Shown here: one piece after another, positions 16,065 to 24,616 of the stretch | Position numbering within the stretch: position 1 is the stretch's first letter | Layout: the number at the start of each line of letters is the position of its first letter | Source of the DNA: PXAP01 sp046483315 | Lineage (GTDB): Bacteria; Bacteroidota; Bacteroidia; Bacteroidales; PUMT01 | Reading direction: 5' to 3' | Length of the DNA stretch: 64,000 nt | Assembly (NCBI GenBank): GCA_046483315.1 | Contig: JAWODJ010000058.1 | Location: forward strand, 1-64,000 | Program-made: the position numbers and the translations under genes | Notes under the pieces: model-generated | The model's database searches: none | What the model was told of the DNA's origin: nothing | Seen by the model: only the letters and a program-made list of their open reading frames with translations

Positions 16065-17500
16065 TGGTATCTTTCATAAAGGGATACATTTGTACTGCAT
16101 TTTTCCTGCTGGCACTGGCCGGCAGGATATCAGGCACAGACTGCTGCACAGTGAATATCACTGGCGATGCACCCGGATATGCTGGTGAGGAGATAGTTTT
16201 TTACCGATGGACAGATCAGATAAGTTTTACCGAAACTGAGCTGTTCACTGTTGTGCCGGACAGCAATGGGGAGTTCTCTGCCCGGATAGAGGTATGTGAT
16301 GCCCCGCTCTATATTTTTTCAAACACCGGTATCTATTATATTTATATGTATATTGAATCCGGCAGTGATTACCGTGTAGTTCTGCCTGAAAAAACTGACA
16401 AGTCTCTCCGTGAAGAACTAAACCCTTATTTTGAAGGTATCCCCACACATATAGCTGTCCTTAACCACGACAGCACCGAGTTGAATTCTTTGATCAGGAG
16501 TTTTGACGAAATGTATGAGCCCCTGTTCGGGGAACCTTTTATGCGGCTGACAACCGGAGGGGATACTGACATTCTTGATTCCATCAGTACTGTTTTTGAC
16601 CGGCACTTTTCTGATGCCGGTCATCCTTACTTCAATGATTACAGGAGTTATAAGATGGCACTGTTCAGGATTATGGCTCAGATGGAGTCTGCCCGCACCC
16701 TTTCGGACACTTATTTCAGGTCGGAGCCGGTAAAATACCGGAATGTAGCCTATATGGAAGTTTTTAACCAGGTCTATAACCGGTATTTTTTATTTTTTTC
16801 CCGGACCGTAAAGGGGGGCAGGATATTTGACGATATAAACAAGAGACAGAGCCTTACAGATTTACGGAATACATTAAGCACCGATCCGGTACTGGGTGAT
16901 GAGCGGCTCCTTGAGATGGTTATCTTAAAAGGACTTCATGATGCTTTTTACGGATCTGATTTCTCCAGGTCGGGACTGCTGGTTGTTCTGGACTCTCTTG
17001 CCGCTGTTACCCGGTATTCAGAGCATGTGGCAATAGCAGAAAATATAAGAGAGAAGGTCACCCGTCTGATGACCGGTTTTCGGCCTCCGGCTTTTGAACT
17101 CAGGAACAGGGAAGGGGAAATAGTGAGCCTGCCACATTACAGGGGCGATTATGTTTACCTCAATTTTTGCATGGCTGCCAGCTATGGTTGCCTTTCTGAA
17201 TTTGATGTGCTCGCCCGCCTTAATGAGAACCATGATGAATATCTTAGGATAGTGACAATATTTGTAGATGAGAGCCACCAGTCCATGCTGGAATTTCTCG
17301 ATAAAACCGGTTACGACTGGGACTTCCTGTTTTACGGTGATCAGCCCTCTATCCTTAAAGAATATGATATCAGAATGTTTCCGACATATTATCTTATTGA
17401 CCGTGACGGAACCCTTTTGATGTCTCCGGCACCAAATCCCGCTGAAAATTTTGAAGGTTACCTGTTAAGGGTGATGCGGTCGCGCGGGGAGGTCAAATGA
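16064..17500 (+). CDS. Exported thioredoxin-fold (TlpA-like) protein with altered active site
   Basis: A 478-residue protein with an N-terminal signal peptide (hydrophobic stretch to about residue 22). A long family-specific region follows, with features like DUF4369-type N-domains of Bacteroidota TlpA proteins. The C-terminal thioredoxin fold begins at PAFELRNREGEIVSL (about 345). The redox motif that is normally WCxxC reads AASYGC here, so the first Cys is Ser, with an extra Cys four residues before it (FCMAASYGC). The later cis-Pro segment is FPTYYLID. It may be a non-redox or one-Cys variant acting in the periplasm. It overlaps coaD by one base and the convergent NUDIX gene by 8 nt. Confidence 0.7.
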   Translation: MVSFIKGYICTAFFLLALAGRISGTDCCTVNITGDAPGYAGEEIVFYRWTDQISFTETELFTVVPDSNGEFSARIEVCDAPLYIFSNTGIYYIYMYIESGSDYRVVLPEKTDKSLREELNPYFEGIPTHIAVLNHDSTELNSLIRSFDEMYEPLFGEPFMRLTTGGDTDILDSISTVFDRHFSDAGHPYFNDYRSYKMALFRIMAQMESARTLSDTYFRSEPVKYRNVAYMEVFNQVYNRYFLFFSRTVKGGRIFDDINKRQSLTDLRNTLSTDPVLGDERLLEMVILKGLHDAFYGSDFSRSGLLVVLDSLAAVTRYSEHVAIAENIREKVTRLMTGFRPPAFELRNREGEIVSLPHYRGDYVYLNFCMAASYGCLSEFDVLARLNENHDEYLRIVTIFVDESHQSMLEFLDKTGYDWDFLFYGDQPSILKEYDIRMFPTYYLIDRDGTLLMSPAPNPAENFEGYLLRVMRSRGEVK

Positions 17501-18107
17501 CTTTCGCCTCCTTAAGAAGGTCCATTATTGAGGCATAGGTGTTTTTCCTGATGACCCTTAGATCTTTTTCCCTGGCCCAGATAATTTTTGTAATAAACTC
17601 TTCAGTCTGCGGTTTTGGTTTTTGGGTGCCCTTATAAACCATTTCAAACCATCTGGTTTTTTTCAGGTAAGGAACCGTTTTGTCGAAATAGGTGTGATAG
17701 GTAGGCTGCAGCTCTTCAACAATCTCAAGTCCGTCGATACCACACTCTTCCCTTACCTCCCTAAGGGCGGCTTCAGAGGCTGTTTCATTGCCGTCAATCT
17801 TACCTTTCGGAAGGTCCCATTTATCGAGCCGGTTTATGAATAGTATCTCTCCCGAACCATTCCGTACCAATCCGCCCGCAGCTTCCACATACTGAAAACA
17901 TGAACGGAATACTTCCATTAGTTTTTCGGTGTCGGGATGGCAGATAAAAAGCTGTGAAATTTTCCGGAGTGCCAGAAAAACCAGCAGTAACTCCTTGAGT
18001 TCATCTTTTTCCCGAAACTTGTAGAACAATCCTTGATTTTCCTGGAAACTCCTGAAAAAATCATGTGTCAGGAATACTGTTCGTTCGTTGAAAAAAACTT
18101 TATACAT
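17493..18107 (-). CDS. NUDIX hydrolase
   Basis: A 204-residue protein with a complete Nudix box, GKIDGNETASEAALREVREE followed by CG. The box is preceded by the sheet element DKWDLPKGK. The enzyme class cleaves nucleoside diphosphates linked to another group, with Mg2+ bound by the Glu residues. An N-terminal region of about 80 residues precedes the domain. The frame stays open to 18554, but that part lies antisense to pyrE. I therefore start at the ATG at 18107, which leaves 7 bp between this start codon and that of pyrE. Confidence 0.85.
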   Translation of the reverse strand: MYKVFFNERTVFLTHDFFRSFQENQGLFYKFREKDELKELLLVFLALRKISQLFICHPDTEKLMEVFRSCFQYVEAAGGLVRNGSGEILFINRLDKWDLPKGKIDGNETASEAALREVREECGIDGLEIVEELQPTYHTYFDKTVPYLKKTRWFEMVYKGTQKPKPQTEEFITKIIWAREKDLRVIRKNTYASIMDLLKEAKVI

Positions 18108-18110
18108 TTG
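18103..18110 (+). promoter_or_regulatory. -7 element abutting the pyrE start
   Basis: TACATTTG matches TAnnTTTG and lies only 4 bp before the first pyrE ATG (18115). A start point about 7 nt further on would fall on the ATG, giving a leaderless or nearly leaderless message. No good -33 box is visible. Confidence 0.35.
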
Positions 18111-18114
18111 CACG

Positions 18115-18747
18115 ATGAAAATGAGAAAAAAGAATGTTGCGAAACAACTGTTGCAAATTAACGCAATAAAATTGGAACCAGCAAAACCTTTTTTATGGTC
18201 ATCAGGCTGGCATTCGCCCATATATTGTGATAACAGGCTTGTTTTATCCTTCCCTGAAACACGAAATCTTATTAAAGAATCTTTTTGCGAACTTATCAGT
18301 GAATTATATCCTTCAGTCACTTTGATTGCAGGGGTTGCCACAGGTGCTGTTGCCCACGGGGCCCTGGTTGCCGACCGGCTTAACCTGCCTTTTGCATATG
18401 TGCGCCCTAAACCCAAAGAACACGGGCTGGCCAATATGATCGAGGGTAAGGTGACAGCCGGTGACCGGGTGGTGGTAATTGAAGACCTTGTGTCAACCGG
18501 TAAAAGTTCTCTTATGGCTGTTGAGTCTCTTCGCTCGGCAGGATGCGATATCATGGGGATGGTTGCAATATTTACCTACGGATTTGATATCGCTGCCGCA
18601 AACTTCAGGGATCATTCATGCGAGTTGCACACCCTTACCGATTACAGTACGCTGATAGAGGAAGCCAGGGATGCCGGTGCAATAAGTGAGCAACATACAG
18701 CAACCCTCAGGGAGTGGAGAGATGACCCTGCCGGCTGGAAAATATGA
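18115..18747 (+). CDS. pyrE: Orotate phosphoribosyltransferase
   Basis: A 210-residue enzyme of de novo pyrimidine synthesis (orotate + PRPP to OMP). It has the Bacteroidota-type start KNVAKQLLQINAIKL, FLWSSGWHSPIYCDNR, and the PRPP-binding loop VVVIEDLVSTGKSS. Either ATG 18115 or ATG 18121 fits, and the frame also extends upstream to 18088 within the NUDIX gene. It is followed 84 nt later by a small SRPBCC protein. Confidence 0.95.
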   Translation: MKMRKKNVAKQLLQINAIKLEPAKPFLWSSGWHSPIYCDNRLVLSFPETRNLIKESFCELISELYPSVTLIAGVATGAVAHGALVADRLNLPFAYVRPKPKEHGLANMIEGKVTAGDRVVVIEDLVSTGKSSLMAVESLRSAGCDIMGMVAIFTYGFDIAAANFRDHSCELHTLTDYSTLIEEARDAGAISEQHTATLREWRDDPAGWKI

Positions 18748-18831
18748 TCATAACCTGATATTTCCATTATTTTAACAATTCCCACTCTGAAAAGAGATAT
18801 CATTATCTTTTAACATTCAAAATTAAATGGA

Positions 18832-19251
18832 ATGACAACATTTGAAAGTCCTGTCAGAACAATATTTGCCAAAAGAAAAGCTGTTTACGAGTTCCTCTCC
18901 GATATGGGTAATTTTGACAATCTGGTACCTGATGGCCGGGTGAGGAATTTTGAGGTTGAAAAGGAGAGATGCCGGTTTATAGTTGACGGACTGGGTGAAG
19001 TTTCAATAAGGCTTTCTTCCGGAAAGCCTTATGATACCATAGTGTTTGAGTCGGAAGGAAAGACCCCTGTTTACTTTGACCTCCTGGTGGAGCTTGATGA
19101 AGCAGGGGAGCAGAGTACGAAAATGAAGCTTACATTAAGGGCGGAACTTAATATGATGTTAAAGATGATCGCCATCAAGCCTATTGAGGAAGGACTGGAA
19201 ATGGCCACATCAAAACTTTCCGATCATCTTAACAGTCTTGATTGGGATTGA
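18832..19251 (+). CDS. SRPBCC (START-like) family protein
   Basis: A 139-residue single-domain protein with the helix-grip pattern. An N-terminal strand/helix VRTIFAKRKAVYEFLSDMGNFDNLVP is followed by alternating strands and a long C-terminal helix IEEGLEMATSKLSDHL. Such domains bind hydrophobic ligands in a cavity. No further function can be read. In Bacteroidota a protein like this commonly lies between pyrE and birA, which is the arrangement here. Confidence 0.7.
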   Translation: MTTFESPVRTIFAKRKAVYEFLSDMGNFDNLVPDGRVRNFEVEKERCRFIVDGLGEVSIRLSSGKPYDTIVFESEGKTPVYFDLLVELDEAGEQSTKMKLTLRAELNMMLKMIAIKPIEEGLEMATSKLSDHLNSLDWD

Positions 19252-19318
19252 TATTGCAGGTGGCAGGCTGCCGGATTAGGTTGGTGTCAAAATTTTAACA
19301 AAAGCGGGTTTCCCGGCA

Positions 19319-20074
19319 TTATTTATTTTGCAGGAATTCAACTTCCTTTAAACCGAAATACCTTGTCTCTCCCTTATCATCCTCCAGAGCCAGTCTGCCG
19401 AAATTATCAACACCCCTTATATATGCCTTAAAGATCGTCTCTCCCTTTCTGTAACGGTTCAACTGATCAAGCCCGTAAAGATGTTTTGTATACCGGTTTT
19501 TTATTTTTGTTTTTTCTTCCTTTTGAAGCATGGCATACCAGTGATCTGTATATCTGCAGATCTTTTCAAGGCACTCTCCCGGCTCTGCCCGGTAACCGGT
19601 TATCTGTTTAAGGGATACCGGGTTGGGGATATATTTTGGGAAAGAGTCCTGATTAATGTTTATTCCTATTCCCAGTATGGAATTATCTATCCTGTTCTCC
19701 ATTACAGAATTCTCGATAAGTATGCCTGCTATTTTCCTGTCTCCTGCGTAGATGTCGTTAGGCCATTTAATGTAAATGTTTTTCATGAATTCTTTGAGGA
19801 AATCTGTTAATCCAAGTGAGGCGACCATTGAAAGATAAAACTGGTCTGAGGCTTCCAGGAAGCGCGGATAAAGCACTATGGAAAATGTAAGGTTCTGTCC
19901 TGACTCGCTTTCCCATGTGTTACTCCCCTGTCCCCGGCCCATTAACTGTTTGTCCGCCCAAACCACCGTGCCCTCATCTATGGCACTGGTGCCGGCTATC
20001 TTCCTGCAGTGGTCATTGGTTGAATCAAGCGATGAGAATTTTAAAATCTCCTTTCCAACAATACGCTTCTCCAT
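19319..20074 (-). CDS. birA: Biotin--[acetyl-CoA-carboxylase] ligase (no DNA-binding domain)
   Basis: A 251-residue biotin protein ligase that activates biotin with ATP and attaches it to carrier lysines of carboxylases. The biotinyl-AMP loop is GRGQGSNTW, close to GRGRRGxxW. Other motifs are SLDSTNDHCRK, KWPNDIY (with the catalytic Lys region) and KIAGILIEN. The C-terminal SH3-like domain is present. There is no N-terminal winged helix, so it is the monofunctional form and does not repress biotin genes. It is divergent from rsfS. Confidence 0.93.
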   Translation of the reverse strand: MEKRIVGKEILKFSSLDSTNDHCRKIAGTSAIDEGTVVWADKQLMGRGQGSNTWESESGQNLTFSIVLYPRFLEASDQFYLSMVASLGLTDFLKEFMKNIYIKWPNDIYAGDRKIAGILIENSVMENRIDNSILGIGININQDSFPKYIPNPVSLKQITGYRAEPGECLEKICRYTDHWYAMLQKEEKTKIKNRYTKHLYGLDQLNRYRKGETIFKAYIRGVDNFGRLALEDDKGETRYFGLKEVEFLQNK

Positions 20075-20211
20075 TTGTTTAAATTAGTAAAGGTTTCAGC
20101 AATATGGCAGTTAAAAGTACGTTTTAGCAACGAATTATCCTCGCTGACCGCAGATATAAATATTGCATTAACGGCAAACTGCTGAGAAGAGGTGATATAC
20201 TAAAAATTAAT

Positions 20212-20219
20212 TAACTTTG
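20212..20219 (+). promoter_or_regulatory. -7 element upstream of rsfS
   Basis: TAACTTTG matches TAnnTTTG, 16 bp before the rsfS ATG at 20236. No clear -33 box is present. It probably drives the rsfS-ftsH-cdsA-psd run. Confidence 0.45.
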
Positions 20220-20235
20220 TGGGCAAAATTTATTA

Positions 20236-20604
20236 ATGACAGAAGAGAAAGAAGAAATAAGCGTTGAAATGCTGTTGGGTAATATTGTTGAAGGTATCAG
20301 AAAAGTAAAAGGCAAGGAGATAGTCAATATTGATCTTGGGGGGCTGGAATCCAGAATATGCGAGAATTTTGTTATTTGTCACGGCGACTCCAATACACAT
20401 GTGAATGCCATTGCAGACTCGGTGGACAGGGAGATGAAACAAAAAGCCGGCTTCATATCCCCTCATAAGGAGGGTTATGAAAATGCCAGATGGATATTGA
20501 TGGATTATGGTACTGTTGTGGTTCACGTTTTTCAAAAGGAGTACAGGGATTTTTACCGTCTTGAGGAACTATGGGCTGACGGCAGGATTGTGAGGTTGGA
20601 TTGA
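20236..20604 (+). CDS. rsfS: Ribosomal silencing factor RsfS (Iojap family)
   Basis: A 122-residue protein that binds L14 of the large subunit and blocks subunit joining when nutrients are scarce. Family motifs are the start of the domain KEIVNIDLGGLESRICENFVI, the region NTHVNAIADSV, and the conserved WILMDYGTVVVHVFQKEYRDFYRLEELW block near the C-terminus. It is followed 21 nt later by ftsH and heads that operon. Confidence 0.93.
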   Translation: MTEEKEEISVEMLLGNIVEGIRKVKGKEIVNIDLGGLESRICENFVICHGDSNTHVNAIADSVDREMKQKAGFISPHKEGYENARWILMDYGTVVVHVFQKEYRDFYRLEELWADGRIVRLD

Positions 20605-20625
20605 GGAAATTTTATCAGTAATAAT

Positions 20626-22779
20626 ATGTTTGAGCAGAATCAAAATAAGAATTCCGGCAGGGAACCGGACAGGAAACCGGACGAGAACGGTAAGAAGCCT
20701 AAATTCAATCTTTACTGGATTTACGGGATAATTGCCCTTGCCTTTATTGCCATTCAGATATTCGGGACCGGCAGTAAGCCTGTAGAGATCAATTTTCAGC
20801 AATTTGAGCGTGATATGCTAAGTGCCGGGGATGTTGAAAAAGTCGAGGTTGTGAACAGGGAGGTGGCCAGGATTTATATAAAACAGGACAGGCTTAATCT
20901 TCCCAAGTATGAAGAGCTTTTTGACAGTGGCTTCTCTTCGGCATCCAGGTCGGGCCCGCATTATTTTTTCACTATAGGGTCGGTAGAGCTTTTTGAACAG
21001 CGTTTAAGGGAAGCCCAGGAAGATTTTGACCAGAGTGACGTTGTAAGTGTAAGTTATGTTACCGAGAGGGATTATTTTTCAGATGTACTAAGCTGGCTTC
21101 TGCCCATATTTATCCTGGTTGCAATATGGCTCTTTATTTTCCGGCGTATGAGTGGTGCCGGCGGCGGGGGCGGACCGGGCGGAATATTTAATGTGGGCAA
21201 GTCCAAAGCCAAGATGTTTGATAAGGAGTCGCATGTAAAGATTGATTTTAAGGATGTTGCCGGACTGGAAGAGGCTAAAATGGAGGTTAAGGAGATTGTT
21301 GATTTTCTTAAAAGGCCGGAAAAATACACCCAGCTTGGAGGCAAGATTCCGAAAGGTGTACTTCTTGTAGGCCCCCCCGGAACCGGCAAGACTTTGCTGG
21401 CCAAGGCTGTTGCAGGTGAAGCCGATGTTCCTTTTTTTTCAATTTCAGGGTCGGATTTTGTTGAAATGTTTGTAGGTGTGGGGGCTTCCAGGGTGAGGGA
21501 CCTCTTTAAGCAGGCTAAAGATAAGGCTCCCTGTATAGTTTTTATTGACGAGATTGATGCTGTCGGTCGTGCCAGAGGCAAAAATCCCGGTTTCGGGGCT
21601 AATGATGAAAGGGAGAATACCCTTAACCAGCTTCTTACTGAGATGGACGGGTTTGAACCCAACATGGGAGTAATACTGCTGGCGGCCACCAACAGGGCAG
21701 ATGTGCTTGATCGTGCCCTGCTGAGGGCAGGAAGGTTTGACAGGCAGATACATGTTGAACTGCCCGATCTTAATGAGAGAACTGAAATTTTCAGGGTCCA
21801 TCTGCGGCCGGTGAAGCTTGAGAAAAATCTCAATATTGATTTTATGGCAAAGCAGACACCCGGTTTTTCGGGAGCTGATATAGCCAATGTTTGTAATGAA
21901 GCAGCCCTGATTGCTGCCAGGAAAGATAAGACTTCAGTAGGCAAACAGGACTTTCTGGATGCAATTGACCGGATAATCGGTGGACTTGAACGGAAGAACA
22001 AGATCATTTCCATGGAAGAAAAGCGTACCATAGCTTTTCACGAAGCCGGGCATGCCACTCTTAGCTGGCTGCTTGAGCATGCCAATCCGCTGGTCAAGGT
22101 AACCATAATCCCCAGGGGGCGTTCACTCGGAGCTGCATGGTATCTTCCCGAAGAGAGACAGATAACCACCACAGAGCAATTAAACGATGAAATGTGTGTG
22201 GCCCTGGGCGGCCGTGCCTCGGAAGACATCAATTTCGGGAAGATCTCTACCGGTGCTCTCAACGATCTTGAGAGAGTGACAAAGCAGGCCTACGCGATGG
22301 TAACATATTTCGGGATGAGTCATAAGGTTGGCAATATAAGTTTTTATGACTCTACCGGGCAGAATGAGTACAATTTTTCAAAGCCTTACAGTGAGACTAC
22401 AGCCGAACTCATTGATAAAGAGGTAAAAGAGATCGTTGATACTGCCTATGAGCGTGCCAAGACCCTGCTTCGCAGGAATAAGAAGGGCCTTACCAGGCTT
22501 GCTGAACAGCTGCTTGAAAAGGAGGTTATTTTCAGCGAAGATCTTGAGAAGACCTTTGGAAAAAGAAAATTTCAGAAACCTGAAAAGGAGCCTCTTCTTA
22601 AAAAGTATCCTGACAAGGGAAAACCTGAAGAGGGTGCTGGAGGACCTAAGGCTTCGTCTTCCGATGATAATAAGGGCAGGGGATCGGGTGCCGGTAAGAA
22701 ATCTCCCGGACCGGTTAAGGAAAAAGTATTTACAGGGAGCAGCGATAAGAATGATCTTCCCGGCAAGGAAAGAGCATAG
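20626..22779 (+). CDS. ftsH: ATP-dependent zinc metalloprotease FtsH
   Basis: A 717-residue membrane-anchored AAA+ protease that removes damaged or unassembled membrane proteins. It has two membrane helices (about residues 30-46 and 155-172) around a periplasmic domain and Walker A GPPGTGKT near 249-256. Walker B FIDEIDAVG, the second region of homology (GRFDRQI) and the zinc motif HEAGH at 472-476 follow. The C-terminal 70 residues are a low-complexity, Lys/Gly/Pro-rich tail. The gene sits between rsfS and a DUF2007 gene (15 nt gap), with the phospholipid genes cdsA and psd downstream. That order fits a role in envelope homeostasis. Confidence 0.97.
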   Translation: MFEQNQNKNSGREPDRKPDENGKKPKFNLYWIYGIIALAFIAIQIFGTGSKPVEINFQQFERDMLSAGDVEKVEVVNREVARIYIKQDRLNLPKYEELFDSGFSSASRSGPHYFFTIGSVELFEQRLREAQEDFDQSDVVSVSYVTERDYFSDVLSWLLPIFILVAIWLFIFRRMSGAGGGGGPGGIFNVGKSKAKMFDKESHVKIDFKDVAGLEEAKMEVKEIVDFLKRPEKYTQLGGKIPKGVLLVGPPGTGKTLLAKAVAGEADVPFFSISGSDFVEMFVGVGASRVRDLFKQAKDKAPCIVFIDEIDAVGRARGKNPGFGANDERENTLNQLLTEMDGFEPNMGVILLAATNRADVLDRALLRAGRFDRQIHVELPDLNERTEIFRVHLRPVKLEKNLNIDFMAKQTPGFSGADIANVCNEAALIAARKDKTSVGKQDFLDAIDRIIGGLERKNKIISMEEKRTIAFHEAGHATLSWLLEHANPLVKVTIIPRGRSLGAAWYLPEERQITTTEQLNDEMCVALGGRASEDINFGKISTGALNDLERVTKQAYAMVTYFGMSHKVGNISFYDSTGQNEYNFSKPYSETTAELIDKEVKEIVDTAYERAKTLLRRNKKGLTRLAEQLLEKEVIFSEDLEKTFGKRKFQKPEKEPLLKKYPDKGKPEEGAGGPKASSSDDNKGRGSGAGKKSPGPVKEKVFTGSSDKNDLPGKERA

Positions 22780-22794
22780 TCAACAAGTAATATT

Positions 22795-23001
22795 ATGGAT
22801 AAGGACTGGCAGGTTGTATTTACAGGCGGTGAGCTGTATATTGCCGAAATGGCAAAACAGATGCTAAAAGATAACAGGATCGAATCGGTCATTGTAAACA
22901 AAAAGGATTCGGCTTATCCTATGATAGGATATGTTGAAGTTTTAGTTGCGCCAGCGAACAAACCGAAAGCTGAAAAGCTAATTAAGGAGTTTGAGTCTTG
23001 A
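22795..23001 (+). CDS. DUF2007 small protein
   Basis: A 68-residue single-domain protein with the DUF2007 pattern. A strand VVFTGGELYIAEMAKQML is followed by ESVIVNKKDS and VEVLVAPANKPKAEKLIKEF. The domain is called a putative signal-transducing domain, but its ligand is unknown. Its stop overlaps the TTG start possible for cdsA, so the two are coupled. Confidence 0.8.
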   Translation: MDKDWQVVFTGGELYIAEMAKQMLKDNRIESVIVNKKDSAYPMIGYVEVLVAPANKPKAEKLIKEFES

Positions 23002-23819
23002 GTAAAATGTTTCAACGTGTGGTTACCGGAGCCGTTTTCGGAATCCTTGTCTTCGGATCTTTATTTGCCGGAAGTGTTACTTTTCTGATTTTTTATATAA
23101 CTCTCCTTATTCTGGCTCTTCTGGAGTTTTACAGGCTTACCGGGAACGATCGTAATGAGGTGCAGAAATATTCTGCAATAGCAGTTTCTGTCATTCTCTT
23201 TATCATGCTATTCGGTTATTCTTCAGGTCATATCCCCATAAAATGGCTGGCTGCAGTTATTCTTTTTCCCCCTGTTATGATGATAACGGAATTATACAGA
23301 AAAAAAGAGAAACCATTTGCAAACCTTGCATGGATTTTTTACGGCATTATATATGTTGCAGTGCCGCTTAGTCTCATGAGCCAGCTTGTATATCCTGAGA
23401 AAACCGGTTGTTACTGTTATGATCCCGGCATACTTGCAGGACTTTTTATTATGATAATGCTAAACGATACTGTTGCTTACCTGGTTGGTGTTTCTCTTGG
23501 CCGCCACCGGCTGTTTAAAAGAGTTTCGCCCAAAAAATCGTGGGAAGGCTTTATCGGTGGAGGGCTTGCTGTAATGACCCTGTCTGTTTTTATGAATGAG
23601 CTGTTTCCGGTGCTCGATGTTGTTCAATGGATTGTAATTGCTTTGATAGTTGTGGTTTTTGGAACACTGGGCGACCTGGCTGAATCACTTCTGAAGCGCG
23701 GACTTGGCATTAAGGATTCCGGCAGTCTGTTGCCCGGACACGGAGGTGTGCTTGACAGAATAGATGCATGGCTTTTTGTGGTGCCCGCAGTATGGGTTTA
23801 TTTAAGATTGACAATTTAG
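22998..23819 (+). CDS. cdsA: Phosphatidate cytidylyltransferase
   Basis: A 273-residue multi-pass membrane enzyme that makes CDP-diacylglycerol from phosphatidate and CTP, the entry point to all phospholipid head groups. The C-terminal CdsA signature SLLKRGLGIKDSGSLLPGHGG followed by DRID is complete. The start is either TTG 22998 (overlapping the upstream stop) or ATG 23007. The gene is directly upstream of psd. The serine transferase pssA is at 48.8 kb, so the window encodes the whole route to phosphatidylethanolamine. Confidence 0.93.
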   Translation: MSKMFQRVVTGAVFGILVFGSLFAGSVTFLIFYITLLILALLEFYRLTGNDRNEVQKYSAIAVSVILFIMLFGYSSGHIPIKWLAAVILFPPVMMITELYRKKEKPFANLAWIFYGIIYVAVPLSLMSQLVYPEKTGCYCYDPGILAGLFIMIMLNDTVAYLVGVSLGRHRLFKRVSPKKSWEGFIGGGLAVMTLSVFMNELFPVLDVVQWIVIALIVVVFGTLGDLAESLLKRGLGIKDSGSLLPGHGGVLDRIDAWLFVVPAVWVYLRLTI

Positions 23820-23829
23820 ACAATTAAGC

Positions 23830-24486
23830 ATGAAGATACACAGGGAAGGTTATACAATACTAATTTCTTTGCTGGTTTTACTGGTTGTTGCAAATATCCT
23901 CATTTTGACATTAATGTCATCGGGGCAGGTTTTTTTTAAGCTGTTTTTTCTGTCGTCGGTTATTTTATACCTTATGGTATTATGGTTTTTCAGGTCGCCT
24001 GTGAGGTCTTTCAACCCGGATGAGAATAGCGTAATCGCTCCGGCTGATGGCAAAATAGTTGCTATTGAAGAGATACGGGAAAATGAGTATTTCAAAGACA
24101 GCAGGCTGCAGGTTTCTATTTTTATGTCACCGCTCAATGTTCATGTAAATATTTTTCCGATTACCGGTCGGGTGAAATACTACAGGTATCATCCCGGCGA
24201 TTACCTGGTTGCCTGGCATCCCAAGGCATCAGAAAGAAATGAGCATAACTCTGTGGTTATAGGAAACAGTAAATATACCGTTTTGGTAAGGCAGGTTGCC
24301 GGTGCCGTGGCCCGCAGGATTGTTTGCTATGCCAAATCAGGAGAGCAGGTCCTGCAGGGCCAGGAACTCGGGTTTATAAAATTCGGATCAAGAGTTGATC
24401 TTTTGCTGCCGACTGATGTTAAACTGAATGTTAAGCTCGGTCAGAAAGTCAGCGGAAAAACTTCTGTAATAGCTTCATTTGTTTGA
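23830..24486 (+). CDS. psd: Phosphatidylserine decarboxylase proenzyme (short form)
   Basis: A 218-residue enzyme that makes phosphatidylethanolamine from phosphatidylserine. Two N-terminal membrane segments precede the catalytic domain with APADGKIV, FMSPLNVHVN and the self-cleavage site FIKFGSRVD. The backbone breaks before the serine of GS, and the serine becomes the pyruvoyl group. The length matches the small bacterial/archaeal-type Psd. It starts 11 nt after cdsA. Confidence 0.93.
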   Translation: MKIHREGYTILISLLVLLVVANILILTLMSSGQVFFKLFFLSSVILYLMVLWFFRSPVRSFNPDENSVIAPADGKIVAIEEIRENEYFKDSRLQVSIFMSPLNVHVNIFPITGRVKYYRYHPGDYLVAWHPKASERNEHNSVVIGNSKYTVLVRQVAGAVARRIVCYAKSGEQVLQGQELGFIKFGSRVDLLLPTDVKLNVKLGQKVSGKTSVIASFV

Positions 24487-24560
24487 AGCTGTCCAATGTT
24501 AATGTTTTTTTCTACTTTTTTAACTTTTAATTAACATGTTCTCCCGGACTATATATTTAT

Positions 24561-24568
24561 TACTTTTG
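24561..24568 (+). promoter_or_regulatory. -7 element upstream of the flavodiiron gene
   Basis: TACTTTTG matches TAnnTTTG exactly. It predicts a start near 24575 and a leader of about 40 nt. The -33 region has no strict TTTG. Confidence 0.5.
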
Positions 24569-24616
24569 TGTTCTCCTCCGGTTTAAATTATTTTATTTAA
24601 TAATAATTATGAGATT

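Noticed and set aside
18108..18554. Upstream extension of the NUDIX frame
   Set aside because: It runs antisense through pyrE, shows no similarity to NUDIX N-termini, and a good ATG exists at 18107.
21072..22031. 319-codon minus-strand frame inside ftsH
   Set aside because: Lies entirely antisense to a clear FtsH coding region and has low-complexity Ser/Pro-rich content; a shadow frame.
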